18,883 nucleotides of DNA, taken from an uncultured Bacillota bacterium. GTDB taxonomy: Bacteria; Bacillota_I; Bacilli_A; Erysipelotrichales; Erysipelotrichaceae. Positions 6,729-14,973 of the stretch are shown one piece after another. Below the pieces are notes generated by a model. It ran no database searches. It was not told the DNA's origin and saw only the letters and a list, made by a program, of their open reading frames with translations. Every line of letters starts with the position of its first letter. The first letter of the stretch is position 1. The position numbers were made by a program, and so were the translations under genes. The stretch spans positions 1 to 18,883 of the forward strand of contig CALFPO010000047.1 in NCBI GenBank assembly GCA_937919165.1, read 5' to 3'.

Positions 6729-7667
6729 CTATTTATGCTTATAGAAAACTCTATTATCCAAAGCAAACAGTTTACCTGTAAATTCTCCTTCCTCGATCTC
6801 ATCCAAAGCCTTCTCAAGAATATTGACCTTGGCATCGATGTTGTCGATCATATACAGCAGTTCAGCCTCAAGAGTTGCAGGTCTCATAGGCGAACCATAA
6901 TCGTACTGTCCATGATGAGCCAGCACCATATGTCTTAGAAGCAATAGCTCTTCGCTATCTTCTATATTAAGTTCCTTTCCTATCTGCAGAAGCCTGCTAT
7001 CGACAATCGAGATATGTCCCAAAAGCTTGCCGCTAGTTGAATATTCGGTCATGATTGGTGAGGTGAATTCCTCTATCTTGCCCAAGTCATGCACAATGAT
7101 GCCGCCAATCAGATAATCTCTATTTACGCTCGGATAGATGCTTGCAATCGCAGCTCCAAGCTTCAGCATACCCGATACATGAGTAGCCAATCCGCCGATG
7201 AAGTTATGATGAATCTTCGATGCGGCTGGATACTCATATACGGCATTGGCATAATAGTTCAGCATTCCCGAAACAATCTTCGCGATGTTCTGGTTCTCGA
7301 TCATGTTTATGCCTTCCTGAATGTTGTTTCTCAGATCATTCTTAGAAATAGGCGACTTGAAGACGAAATCGTCGATATTTATGTCATTCATCGATATAGG
7401 CATTACCTTCAGAACCTTGCATTGCAGATTGTTCTTGTATTTGATGACTTCCAGAACGAAAGAATAGACTTTGCCGACTGTAAGCTGTTTGTCTATTTCG
7501 GTCTTGACATCCCACATCTTGGCTTCAATCGATTTGGTGCAATCCTGAAGCGTCAATGAAAGATAAGGTGCTCCGCTATTGGTCGTTCCCTTCGCAATCG
7601 AACTGATCAATAGATTTATCTCTAGATGATCCCCCTCTTCGAAATCTTTTACTTGTTTTGTCATCAT
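6729..7667 (-). CDS. yhaM: 3'-5' exoribonuclease YhaM (OB fold plus HD domain)
   Basis: YhaM-family enzymes trim short single-stranded RNA (and DNA) from the 3' end in the cytoplasm of Gram-positive bacteria. The 312 residues match the 314 of the Bacillus protein. An OB-fold nucleic-acid-binding domain occupies about 13-95, and the HD phosphohydrolase domain about 150-300. Metal ligands are visible as H153/H154 in KIHHNFIGG, H163, the H193-D194 pair in VHDLGKIEEF and a later AHHGQYDYGSP. The gene overlaps recX by four bases (ATGATGA). GGAGG lies four bases before the first ATG (7667) and seven before a second in-frame ATG (7664), so either could be used. Coupling to recX and to the membrane hydrolase is shown only by spacing; no common pathway is evident. 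Confidence 0.93.
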   Translation of the reverse strand: MMTKQVKDFEEGDHLEINLLISSIAKGTTNSGAPYLSLTLQDCTKSIEAKMWDVKTEIDKQLTVGKVYSFVLEVIKYKNNLQCKVLKVMPISMNDINIDDFVFKSPISKNDLRNNIQEGINMIENQNIAKIVSGMLNYYANAVYEYPAASKIHHNFIGGLATHVSGMLKLGAAIASIYPSVNRDYLIGGIIVHDLGKIEEFTSPIMTEYSTSGKLLGHISIVDSRLLQIGKELNIEDSEELLLLRHMVLAHHGQYDYGSPMRPATLEAELLYMIDNIDAKVNILEKALDEIEEGEFTGKLFALDNRVFYKHK

Positions 7668-8485
7668 ATATCCTCCATAACTTTCTTGATATCTTCGCTC
7701 CTATACCCCCTATTCAACAGATTGCTGTAGATACGGGATCTAAGGTCATAGTCGCTATATTTTCGGCAATATCTATCTTTTGCCTTTCGATAATCTCTCT
7801 TCAGCGATTCAAGTTCATTCTCCACCGAAAGATCGATATCTTTTATTGCATCGCTTGCTGTATCATACGAAAATCCTGCATTAACAAGCTTCCCGATTAG
7901 CTTCTGTCTTTTGGAATTTAGCGAACAGTTCTTTATAACACCATTATACTTGCTTGCAAGCTGCTTTGCCTTATTTAGTTCCTTATCGTAGTCATAAACA
8001 AGGTTTTCTTTGATGATGTCTTCAGCAATGCCTTCCTTCTTTAACTTCATTTTCATATCCTTGTTTGACATCAATGAATTCTCATAGTATGCAAGCTTAG
8101 CTTTACAGAATTTCTCATCATCAAGCAGTCCATAGCTTTCGAGCCTATCGATGATCTTCTTTGTCTCATCTTCATTCAACTCACAATTATCAAGAAGATA
8201 TCTTCTAATCTTATATACGCTATAGTCTTTCTGACTAAGCCTTCTCAGACATTTCTGATAGGCCATAAGCAGTCTGTCCTTGTCCTTAAGTTCTTCATAG
8301 AGCTTATCATCAAGTCCTTCAAGGCTCTTCAAACCATAGGCAAAATAGTCTTCTATCGATACATTGATCTTCTCTTCTTCAAGATAGATGACAACATAAT
8401 CTTCCTTTATCTTCGTCTTAGAGATCGGATACTTTACATCCCTGATTTCAATCTTCTGTTTCTTGATGAACTCTTCAAATTCCAT
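7664..8485 (-). CDS. recX: Regulatory protein RecX
   Basis: RecX binds RecA filaments and limits recombination and SOS induction. The 273-residue product has the three-helix repeat layout of the family, with conserved stretches such as LRRLSQKDYSVYKIRRYLL and LDDEKFCKAKLAYY, and an N-terminal beta-rich extension typical of Bacillota RecX. An in-frame TAA two codons before the ATG prevents any longer start. There is no Shine-Dalgarno sequence in front of this ATG, but TATAAT lies exactly six bases upstream, so the transcript may start at the ATG. It leads an operon with yhaM (four-base overlap) and the membrane hydrolase. recA is not in the window. Confidence 0.92.
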   Translation of the reverse strand: MEFEEFIKKQKIEIRDVKYPISKTKIKEDYVVIYLEEEKINVSIEDYFAYGLKSLEGLDDKLYEELKDKDRLLMAYQKCLRRLSQKDYSVYKIRRYLLDNCELNEDETKKIIDRLESYGLLDDEKFCKAKLAYYENSLMSNKDMKMKLKKEGIAEDIIKENLVYDYDKELNKAKQLASKYNGVIKNCSLNSKRQKLIGKLVNAGFSYDTASDAIKDIDLSVENELESLKRDYRKAKDRYCRKYSDYDLRSRIYSNLLNRGYRSEDIKKVMEDI

Positions 8486-8491
8486 AAGTTA

Positions 8492-8497
8492 ATTATA
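8492..8497 (-). promoter_or_regulatory. -10 element for recX, placed for a leaderless mRNA
   Basis: TATAAT is followed by six bases (TAACTT) and then the recX ATG, so transcription should begin at or next to the A of the ATG. No convincing -35 hexamer is seen at 16-18 bases, where the hairpin of the preceding gene lies. The AT-rich context means a chance match is possible. Confidence 0.5.
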
Positions 8498-8522
8498 AAT
8501 TAAAGCTCCATTTTCATGGAGC
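8498..8522 (-). terminator. Terminator of the zinc-ribbon gene
   Basis: GCTCCAT (8516-8522) and ATGGAGC (8505-8511) form a seven-pair stem with a GAAA loop, followed on the minus strand by TTTAATTTA. The hairpin lies 27 bases after the stop codon. The T-run is interrupted, so it may be leaky into recX. Confidence 0.7.
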
Positions 8523-8548
8523 CAAATGATGATTCTTTATTGGTTGGA

Positions 8549-9220
8549 TTATCTTCTTCCGCCTGGACCGTTATTGGCAGCCTTTGGCTTTGCGGCAGGA
8601 GTCCTCTTTACGCTAGTGGTTTTAGGAGCTGCTGTCTTCTTGACTGTAGTGGTCATCTTAGGCATGGTCTGTCTCTTTGGCTGTTGAACAACTCTTACAG
8701 TCGTCTTTCTAGGCTTCATCTGTGGTGCTGGTGAATATAAGCCCATTCCAAATGAATTAAGAAGCGATGGCTGTTTTTTAGGCATTACCGTAATCATCGG
8801 CTTGCGCATTACGTTATAGATGATAGGTGTGCTTACCATATTGAAGTTATTAGGGTTGTAGTATGTAACGTTGTTGTTTGGATCATACAGAGCAACCTTC
8901 ATGCCTTCATTCTGACAAGCGCGGCAGATATATACTGCATCATCATAATTTACAAGATCATTGAACAGATAGACTGGCATAGCATCCACAATCTTCTTTG
9001 CTTCAGAATAGGTTATATCCAGAATGCTCTTCAATGCATTTGCTGTCGTCATCTTGGTCTTGGTATAGTCCACCAGCATGATGTCATAGCCTTCACGATC
9101 GGTATAGGTTACATAGGTAATCGATGTTGCTGTTTCTTTTAAACGATATCCGCAATGAGGACAGGTCTCAGCATATTCGCTAACGCTCTTTCCACATTCA
9201 GGACAAGTGATAAGTGCCAT
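8549..9220 (-). CDS. Zinc-ribbon protein with a ribosomal L7/L12 C-terminal-like domain
   Basis: The start is set at 9220 because AAGGAG (9227-9232) lies six bases upstream and the protein then begins MALITCPECGK. A longer frame to 9277 adds 19 residues with no ribosome site. The 223-residue product has three regions. Residues 6-24 form a zinc ribbon with CPEC and CPHCG pairs (Cys6, 9, 20, 23). Residues about 44-113 (GYDIMLVDY to MKVALYD) follow the pattern of the L7/L12 C-terminal domain, including an ALKSIxDITYSEAKKIVD segment that parallels AVRxxTGLGLKEAKDLVD. From about 140 on there is a low-complexity, strongly basic Pro/Thr/Lys tail ending GPGGRR. The L7/L12 domain is known for recruiting translational GTPases, but function here is unknown. 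It is flanked by its own promoter and terminator. Confidence 0.75.
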   Translation of the reverse strand: MALITCPECGKSVSEYAETCPHCGYRLKETATSITYVTYTDREGYDIMLVDYTKTKMTTANALKSILDITYSEAKKIVDAMPVYLFNDLVNYDDAVYICRACQNEGMKVALYDPNNNVTYYNPNNFNMVSTPIIYNVMRKPMITVMPKKQPSLLNSFGMGLYSPAPQMKPRKTTVRVVQQPKRQTMPKMTTTVKKTAAPKTTSVKRTPAAKPKAANNGPGGRR

Positions 9221-9248
9221 ATTATTCTCCTTTTTACTTACTAATCTA

Positions 9249-9277
9249 ATTCTAAACTCATGAACGATTGCTAGCAA
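9249..9277 (-). promoter_or_regulatory. Promoter of the zinc-ribbon gene
   Basis: TTGCTA (9272-9277) and TAGAAT (9249-9254) are separated by 17 bases on the minus strand. This places the start of transcription about 20 bases before the translation start at 9220 and downstream of an ATG at 9277, supporting the shorter protein. Confidence 0.6.
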
Positions 9278-9281
9278 GTAA

Positions 9282-9305
9282 AAGAGCTCTCGTATGAGAG
9301 CTCTT
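9282..9305 (-). terminator. Terminator of nifJ
   Basis: A perfect ten-pair stem (AAGAGCTCTC with GAGAGCTCTT) closes a four-base loop, and TTTTACTT follows on the minus strand. It lies 19 bases after the nifJ stop. The symmetric stem is followed by a run of only four T. Confidence 0.8.
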
Positions 9306-9324
9306 CATGATGCTTTAGATATAA

Positions 9325-12300
9325 CTATTTAACTCTAGCTTCGAGATTAGCGAATCTCTTCTTAGCATCAGCCTTAGCCTTTTCATATAAAGCTTCAGCC
9401 TTTTCTGGGTTAACCTTAACCAGGTTGTTGTATCTAGCTTCATCCATCAGGAAGTCGTTGAACTTGTCGAAATCAGGAGTCTTGAAGTCGATAGTCAATG
9501 GCTGCTCCTCGTTGCGTGGATCATATCTGTACAGTGCAACATAGCCGCACTCTACAGCCTGCTTCTGAACGAGCTGCTGCTTAGATAAGCCACCCTTGAT
9601 GCCGTGGAGTTCACATGGGCAGTAAGCTATGATCAGAGATGGACCATTGTAGCTTTCTGCTTCCTTGAGAGCCTTGATAGCCTGCATTCTGTTAGCACCC
9701 ATACATACTGATGCAACGTATACATGACCATAGCTCATAGCGATCTGACCTAAATCTTTCTTAGCAACTGCCTTGCCGCCTGCAGCGAACTGAGCGATAG
9801 AAGCAGCCTGTGAAGACTTAGATGACTGACCACCAGTATTTGAGTAAACTTCAGTATCCAGTACCAGAATATTTACATTCAGGTTGTTTGCGATTACATG
9901 GTCTAATCCGCCGTAGCCGATATCGTATGCCCATCCATCGCCACCAACGATCCATACAGAGTTAGATACGAGATCTCTTGCTTCTTCAGCAAGTACATGT
10001 ACATCTTCGCAAGCAGACTTGCCAGCCAGATCGCCGATCTGTGGAGCAAGCTTCTTCTCTTCAACTCTGTTGCCGTTGTTCTTGAGGTACTCTTCGAATA
10101 ATGCCTTAAGTTCTGGTTCAACCTTATCGAGGTTGTCTTCCATAACCTTCAGCAATGTAGCCTTCTTGTAGTTCTTGGCAAGAGCCATACCATAGCCATA
10201 TTCAGCATTGTCTTCGAACAATGAGTTAGCCCATGCGATACCGTTGCCGTTCTTGTCGGTTACAAATGGTGTAGAAGGAGTAGAACCGCAGTAGATTGAA
10301 GAACATCCAGTAGCATTAGCAACCAGCATATCTTCACCGAACAGCTGAGAAACAAGTCTGTAGTAAGGTGCTTCACCACAGCCAGGGCATGAACCAGGAA
10401 CTTCGAAGTAAGGCTTCAGGAACTGAGTTCCCTTAGGTGTATCATTTACAAGATCCTTCTTGTATTCAGTTTCATTGAACAGGTAGTCAGCAAGCTTAGC
10501 TTCGCCCATCATGTCATGAACGTTAACCATTTCAAGAGCCTTGTTTCCGCCCTTTCCTGGACATTCAGCAGCACACAGACCACAGCCTACACAGTTGTCT
10601 GGAGATACCTGGATTCTGAACTTGTAGTTCTTGTCGCTCTTTGGCATTGCATCGATTGTTGCGAATTCCATTGGAGCATTTGCAACTTCTTCTTCAGTCA
10701 AAGCGAACTGTCTGATTGTTGCATGTGGACATACGAATGAACAGAAGCCACACTGGATACAGTTATCAGGATTCCACTTAGGTACGAATGAAGCAATGTT
10801 ACGATGTTCAGCATAGCTGACATTGTTTCTCATTGTGCCATCCAATACGCCATTCTTTGTGAAATCTGAAACTGGCATATCATAGCCATTCAGGTAACCT
10901 AACTGATTAGCGAATTCATCCATGTAAGCATCACCTGTCTTGGCGATTTCGAACTTAGATGGAAGTTCAGCCCATTCAGGCTTAACTTCGATTTCAACCA
11001 GGCCAGCCTTGCCGGCATCGATAGCGTCATAGTTTGCCTGTACTACAGCATCGCCCTTCTTGCCATATGACTTCTTGGCAGCAGCCTTCATCAGTTCAAC
11101 AGCCTGATCGTAAGGCATGATCTGCTCGTTCAAAGCGAAGAATGCAGACTGCAGAGTAGTATTTGTCTTGCCTCTCATTCCACATTCGTTGGCGATCTTT
11201 GTGCCGTTGATGATGTAGAACTTAGCATGTTTCTTGGCAAGCTGAACCTTCATTCTGTTAGGCAGGTAATCTTCGATCTTGTCAGCATCGATTGTAGTAT
11301 TGAGCAGGAATGTACCGCCATCCTTAAGGTTGCCGGTTACATCATACTTAAGTACATATGAATCAAGTGAGCAAGAGATGAAGTCAGCATTGTTTACATA
11401 GTATGTAGAATGGATTGGATCCAAACCGAATCTAAGGTGAGATCTAGTAACGCCGCCAGCCTTTCTTGAGTCGTACTGGAAGTAAGCCTGTGCATAGTTA
11501 TCGGTGTTATCGCCGATGATCTTTACAGAGTTCTTGTTGGCACCGACTGTTCCATCACTTCCAAGACCCCAGAACAGACATGAAGTATATTTGCCCTGAA
11601 TCTTGAAATCAGGATCAACATCAAGTGACAGATGAGTTACATCGTCGTTGATGCCGATAGTGAATTCTTCTTTTGGCTCATCTTTCTTGAGCTCATCGAA
11701 TACAGCCTTGATCTGGTTAGGAGCAGTATCCTTAGAAGCGATACCGTAACGTCCGCCGATCAGTTTGATATCGGTATTTCTTAAAGCATAAAGAACATCC
11801 AGGAATAATGGTTCTCTAGTTCCCATTTCCTTTGTTCTATCAAGAACAGCGATCTTCTTTACAGTCTTTGGCAATACATTGAACAGATACTTTGAAGAGA
11901 AAGGTCTATATAGATGAACAGAGATGACACCAATCTTCTCTCCGTTGGCAACAAGGGCATCGATGACTTCCTTGATTGTCTCAACTACAGAACCCATTGC
12001 GACGATGACTCTTTCAGCATCCTCAGCACCATAGTAAGTGAATGGCTTGTAGTCTCTTCCTGTATGTTCAGAAATCTTAGCCATGTAATCAGCTACAACA
12101 TCAGGAACCTTAGCATAATGCTCGTTCTGAGCTTCTCTAGTCTGGAATACAACGTCATCATTCTCAGCACCGCCTCTAGTTACAGCGTTTCCATGAGGAT
12201 TCAGAGCGTTCTTCTTGAAGTTCTTTACGCAATCCATATCGAGCAATGACTTCAAGAAATCGTAATCCATTACTTCAACCTTCTGGATTTCATGTGAAGT

Positions 12301-12825
12301 TCTGAAACCATCGAAGAAATGAACGAATGGAACGCTAGCCTTGATGGCTGACAAGTGAGCAACACCAGCAAGATCCATAGCTTCCTGAACGGAATTGGAT
12401 GCCAGCATGCAGACACCAGTCTGTCTAGCAGCATAGATATCTTCATGATCGCCGAAGATAGACAATGCGCTTGTAGCTAAAGCTCTGGCAGCAACGTGTA
12501 CAACGCCTGGAAGAAGTTCTCCAGCCCATTTGTACATATTAGGAATCATAAGCAATAAGCCTTGTGAAGCAGTAAATGTGGTAGCTAAAGCACCACCCTG
12601 TAATGTTCCATGAACAGCACCGGCAGCACCTGCTTCTGATTGCATTTCCGCAACTTTGACAACGTTGCCAAAGATGTTTGTTCTACCTTGAGTTGCCCAA
12701 GCATCAACTACTTCAGCCATTGTTGAAGATGGAGTAATTGGATAAATAGCAGCTACATCAGTAAAAGCATACGCGCAATGAGCGGCAGCAGTATTGCCAT
12801 CCATAGATTGGAATGTCTTTCCCAT
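9325..12825 (-). CDS. nifJ: Pyruvate:ferredoxin (flavodoxin) oxidoreductase, single-chain
   Basis: This cytoplasmic enzyme oxidises pyruvate with CoA to acetyl-CoA and CO2 and passes electrons to ferredoxin or flavodoxin, a core step of anaerobic metabolism. The 1166 residues match the homodimeric PFOR type (about 1170-1200). In order: the N-terminal pyrimidine-binding domain with YPITPSSTMAE (28-38) and EMQSEAGAAGAVHG; the transketolase-like and CoA-binding middle; two ferredoxin-type clusters CIQCGFCSFVCP (about 688) and CVGCGLCAAECPG (about 747); the proximal-cluster motif SCPGCGE (about 813); the thiamine diphosphate site GDGWAYDIGYGG (about 967) and SNTGGQSSKSS (about 995); and the last cluster cysteine in CPCELHG (about 1070). 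All cofactor ligands look intact. AGGAGGAG precedes the ATG. It is transcribed alone, with a terminator at 9282-9305. Confidence 0.97.
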   Translation of the reverse strand: MGKTFQSMDGNTAAAHCAYAFTDVAAIYPITPSSTMAEVVDAWATQGRTNIFGNVVKVAEMQSEAGAAGAVHGTLQGGALATTFTASQGLLLMIPNMYKWAGELLPGVVHVAARALATSALSIFGDHEDIYAARQTGVCMLASNSVQEAMDLAGVAHLSAIKASVPFVHFFDGFRTSHEIQKVEVMDYDFLKSLLDMDCVKNFKKNALNPHGNAVTRGGAENDDVVFQTREAQNEHYAKVPDVVADYMAKISEHTGRDYKPFTYYGAEDAERVIVAMGSVVETIKEVIDALVANGEKIGVISVHLYRPFSSKYLFNVLPKTVKKIAVLDRTKEMGTREPLFLDVLYALRNTDIKLIGGRYGIASKDTAPNQIKAVFDELKKDEPKEEFTIGINDDVTHLSLDVDPDFKIQGKYTSCLFWGLGSDGTVGANKNSVKIIGDNTDNYAQAYFQYDSRKAGGVTRSHLRFGLDPIHSTYYVNNADFISCSLDSYVLKYDVTGNLKDGGTFLLNTTIDADKIEDYLPNRMKVQLAKKHAKFYIINGTKIANECGMRGKTNTTLQSAFFALNEQIMPYDQAVELMKAAAKKSYGKKGDAVVQANYDAIDAGKAGLVEIEVKPEWAELPSKFEIAKTGDAYMDEFANQLGYLNGYDMPVSDFTKNGVLDGTMRNNVSYAEHRNIASFVPKWNPDNCIQCGFCSFVCPHATIRQFALTEEEVANAPMEFATIDAMPKSDKNYKFRIQVSPDNCVGCGLCAAECPGKGGNKALEMVNVHDMMGEAKLADYLFNETEYKKDLVNDTPKGTQFLKPYFEVPGSCPGCGEAPYYRLVSQLFGEDMLVANATGCSSIYCGSTPSTPFVTDKNGNGIAWANSLFEDNAEYGYGMALAKNYKKATLLKVMEDNLDKVEPELKALFEEYLKNNGNRVEEKKLAPQIGDLAGKSACEDVHVLAEEARDLVSNSVWIVGGDGWAYDIGYGGLDHVIANNLNVNILVLDTEVYSNTGGQSSKSSQAASIAQFAAGGKAVAKKDLGQIAMSYGHVYVASVCMGANRMQAIKALKEAESYNGPSLIIAYCPCELHGIKGGLSKQQLVQKQAVECGYVALYRYDPRNEEQPLTIDFKTPDFDKFNDFLMDEARYNNLVKVNPEKAEALYEKAKADAKKRFANLEARVK

Positions 12826-12853
12826 AATAAAAATCTCCTCCTATGCGATATCT

Positions 12854-12859
12854 ATTATA
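12854..12859 (-). promoter_or_regulatory. -10 element of the nifJ promoter
   Basis: TATAAT lies 28 bases upstream of the nifJ ATG, leaving room for AGGAGGAG at the ribosome site. No clear -35 hexamer is seen. No hairpin terminator separates this from the PASTA gene upstream, whose stop is at 12896-12898. Confidence 0.6.
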
Positions 12860-12895
12860 CCTCAAAGAAGAAGATTATTATCAGTGATTTTTAAG

Positions 12896-14965
12896 TTAAT
12901 TGGCTTGCTTGCTGTAGATGGTTATGACAATTGGCGTATTCAATGGATAGTCTCCCTCGGTATAGGAAGTAGAGCCATTTACGCTGATTGATGCAATGAC
13001 GCCTGCCCCACTTCCGTCAGTGGATTCTGCCGAATTGTAGGTGACATTGGTGAAGCTTGAGAATGGACCATTCTGCAGCTTGGATTTGGTTTCATCATAT
13101 GTTTCGCCCTTGAAAGCCGTCGCATATTTAGAGGCTTTCATGATGGTTCCGGTGCTTATAGGCTCTTCGCCTTTAGATACAGTATATTTTACCGTCGAAC
13201 CGGCAGAAAATGATCCAGTATCGTTTGAGATGATCTTTCCGGCAGCAAGGATTGTCGAATAGCTTTCGCTTCTGCTTGACTTGAGGCCATTGTTGGTCAG
13301 AAATGAGGTCAGTTCGCTTTCGCTTTTTCCTGCATAATCGCCAACGTTGACGGTTTCGGTAGTCGGCGTGCTCTCTTTCTTGCCAAGGGACTTCGAATAG
13401 CGGAAATCCTCATTCTTTACATAATCTCCGCTACCATGCCATATGACATCACCTTTGGCAACAGTATCGCTGTAGTCGTCATATTCATCGGTGTATTTAG
13501 GATTCAGATTCAAGGCCTTGGCAATGTTTTCAAATTCTGAAACGCTCTTGCCCACATATTGACCTTTGCTGATATATGTCGTTCCGCTAGAATTTCCTAG
13601 AGATAAGGCATATTTCATCTGCTCATTCTTCTCATATGTTCCGCTTCCATGCCATACGATATAGCCTGACGGAACAGAGCTGCTTTCTTCATCATATGAA
13701 GATACATGCGTAGGAACAAGTCCCAAAGATCTCATCTTGCTTTCGAACTCGCTTTGCGATAATCCTTTATACTTTCCGGCATCAATCGTAACCTTGCCAT
13801 CTACAATCTCATTGCTCAGATAGATGCCATAGTTGATGGTTTCGTTCTGGACATAGGTACCGCTTCCATGCCAAGCGATATCGCCAGCATTGCTATCTGT
13901 ACCTTCTTCGTCCTTTTCGCTCTTGTGATTTGGCACAAGACCAAGCTCTTTGACCTTCTTCTCAAAATCCGTTGTGTTCAATCCAATGAACTGACCGCTT
14001 TCGATCACTATCTCATTGCTTCCAAGCGACAAGGCATAGGAGATTCCTTCACCCTTTTCGTAGTTTCCGCTGCCGTGCCATACAATCTTGCCCTTGGCTA
14101 CAGTAGAACTTTCTTCGTCATAATCCTTTCTGTATTTTGGGACAAGTCCTAGAGCTGTTGCCTTGGTCTTGAATTCATCAAGAGATAGTCCAACGAAATC
14201 TCCAGGCTTGACGATGATTCCATTAGGGTTTTCGCCTTTAGACAAGGCATAGCGGATATTCTCGTTCTTCTCGTAAGTTCCGCTTCCATGCCAGATAATA
14301 TAGCCTTCCTTGACGCTGCTGCTGTATTCGTTGTAGCTTTCTTCATATTTTGGCACAAGAGAAAGAGCCTTCATCTTCTTCTGGAAATCATCAAGACTGA
14401 TGCCTACATATTCACCAGCATCTATCTCAAGATCCTTATCATCAATCTTGGCAGATGGCCCTGAAGATATATAGACATTTACCTGCGTATCTTCACTGAT
14501 TCCTGAACTAGGTTCGATTCTGATGATCTTTCCTTCTTCAATCGTATCGGAATTCTCTTCATAATAGGCAATCTTTTCGATGAAATTGTTGGCAGCCCAG
14601 GTTGAAATGTCTTCCTTAGTGGTCTTGCTATCGATGACTGGAGGATCTATCAGATTGTTCTTGCCATCAGAGATGATGAAAGAGATATGTTCATCGACTG
14701 TCTCGCCGGTATTGAGTGACTGATAGATGATCTTTCCTTCTTCGACAGTATCAGAATATTCATGAGTAATGGTGCAGACTCCTAGCTCCTTAAGCGAATT
14801 GCACCAGGCATCAACATCAGCTTCGCTCTTGCCGGTGAAGTCTGGTACCTTGATCTTCTCGTCCGGTACAAGCAGACGATACGCAAAGAATCCAGCTGTC
14901 GACAATATGGTCAGCAGAAGGATAGTCAGGATAATGTTCAGTTTGCTGGAAAAGAATGTTTTCAT
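12896..14965 (-). CDS. Membrane-anchored protein with about nine PASTA-like repeats and no kinase domain
   Basis: The 689-residue protein has a short basic N-terminus, one membrane helix at about 9-31, and then only extracellular repeats. About nine units of 65-75 residues follow, beginning near 38, 104, 178, 250, 318, 391, 463, 537 and 607. The first unit (KIKVPDFTGKSEADVDAW to FIISDGK) is a recognisable PASTA domain, the peptidoglycan-stem-binding module of PrkC-type kinases and PBP2x. Units 3-7 share a special end, (I/V)-x-WHGSG-x-Y, then a YALSLG-like strand. No kinase, transpeptidase or other catalytic domain is present. The ATG follows AGGAGAG by a few bases and is eight bases after the glucosaminidase stop. 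I infer a wall-binding or wall-sensing surface protein that works with that enzyme. Confidence 0.85.
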   Translation of the reverse strand: MKTFFSSKLNIILTILLLTILSTAGFFAYRLLVPDEKIKVPDFTGKSEADVDAWCNSLKELGVCTITHEYSDTVEEGKIIYQSLNTGETVDEHISFIISDGKNNLIDPPVIDSKTTKEDISTWAANNFIEKIAYYEENSDTIEEGKIIRIEPSSGISEDTQVNVYISSGPSAKIDDKDLEIDAGEYVGISLDDFQKKMKALSLVPKYEESYNEYSSSVKEGYIIWHGSGTYEKNENIRYALSKGENPNGIIVKPGDFVGLSLDEFKTKATALGLVPKYRKDYDEESSTVAKGKIVWHGSGNYEKGEGISYALSLGSNEIVIESGQFIGLNTTDFEKKVKELGLVPNHKSEKDEEGTDSNAGDIAWHGSGTYVQNETINYGIYLSNEIVDGKVTIDAGKYKGLSQSEFESKMRSLGLVPTHVSSYDEESSSVPSGYIVWHGSGTYEKNEQMKYALSLGNSSGTTYISKGQYVGKSVSEFENIAKALNLNPKYTDEYDDYSDTVAKGDVIWHGSGDYVKNEDFRYSKSLGKKESTPTTETVNVGDYAGKSESELTSFLTNNGLKSSRSESYSTILAAGKIISNDTGSFSAGSTVKYTVSKGEEPISTGTIMKASKYATAFKGETYDETKSKLQNGPFSSFTNVTYNSAESTDGSGAGVIASISVNGSTSYTEGDYPLNTPIVITIYSKQAN
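13376..14431 (-). repeat. Five PASTA-like repeats carrying a WHGSG signature
   Basis: Protein residues about 179-530 contain five tandem units with the same layout: a G-x-(Y/F)-x-G strand, a helix with (D/E)F, a strand LGLVPxY or similar, acidic SYDEESS-like turn, then WHGSG. The signature falls at residues 225, 296, 365, 438 and 509, a spacing of 69-73 residues. The units are diverged in DNA, so the duplication is old rather than a recent expansion. Confidence 0.85.
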
Positions 14966-14973
14966 GCTCTCTC

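Noticed and set aside
9221..9277. Longer start of the zinc-ribbon gene at 9277 (19 extra residues)
   Set aside because: There is no ribosome site before that ATG. The predicted promoter -10 (9249-9254) lies inside the extension, and a good AAGGAG precedes the ATG at 9220.
9282..9305. Perfect inverted repeat considered as an operator or insertion-element end
   Set aside because: Its position 19 bases after nifJ, its ten-pair stem with a four-base loop and the following T-run fit a terminator; no transposase or target duplication is present.
13376..14431. PASTA repeat region considered as a CRISPR or recent DNA repeat array
   Set aside because: The repetition is at protein level with units of about 210 bases that are diverged in DNA; there are no short identical repeats with unique spacers.
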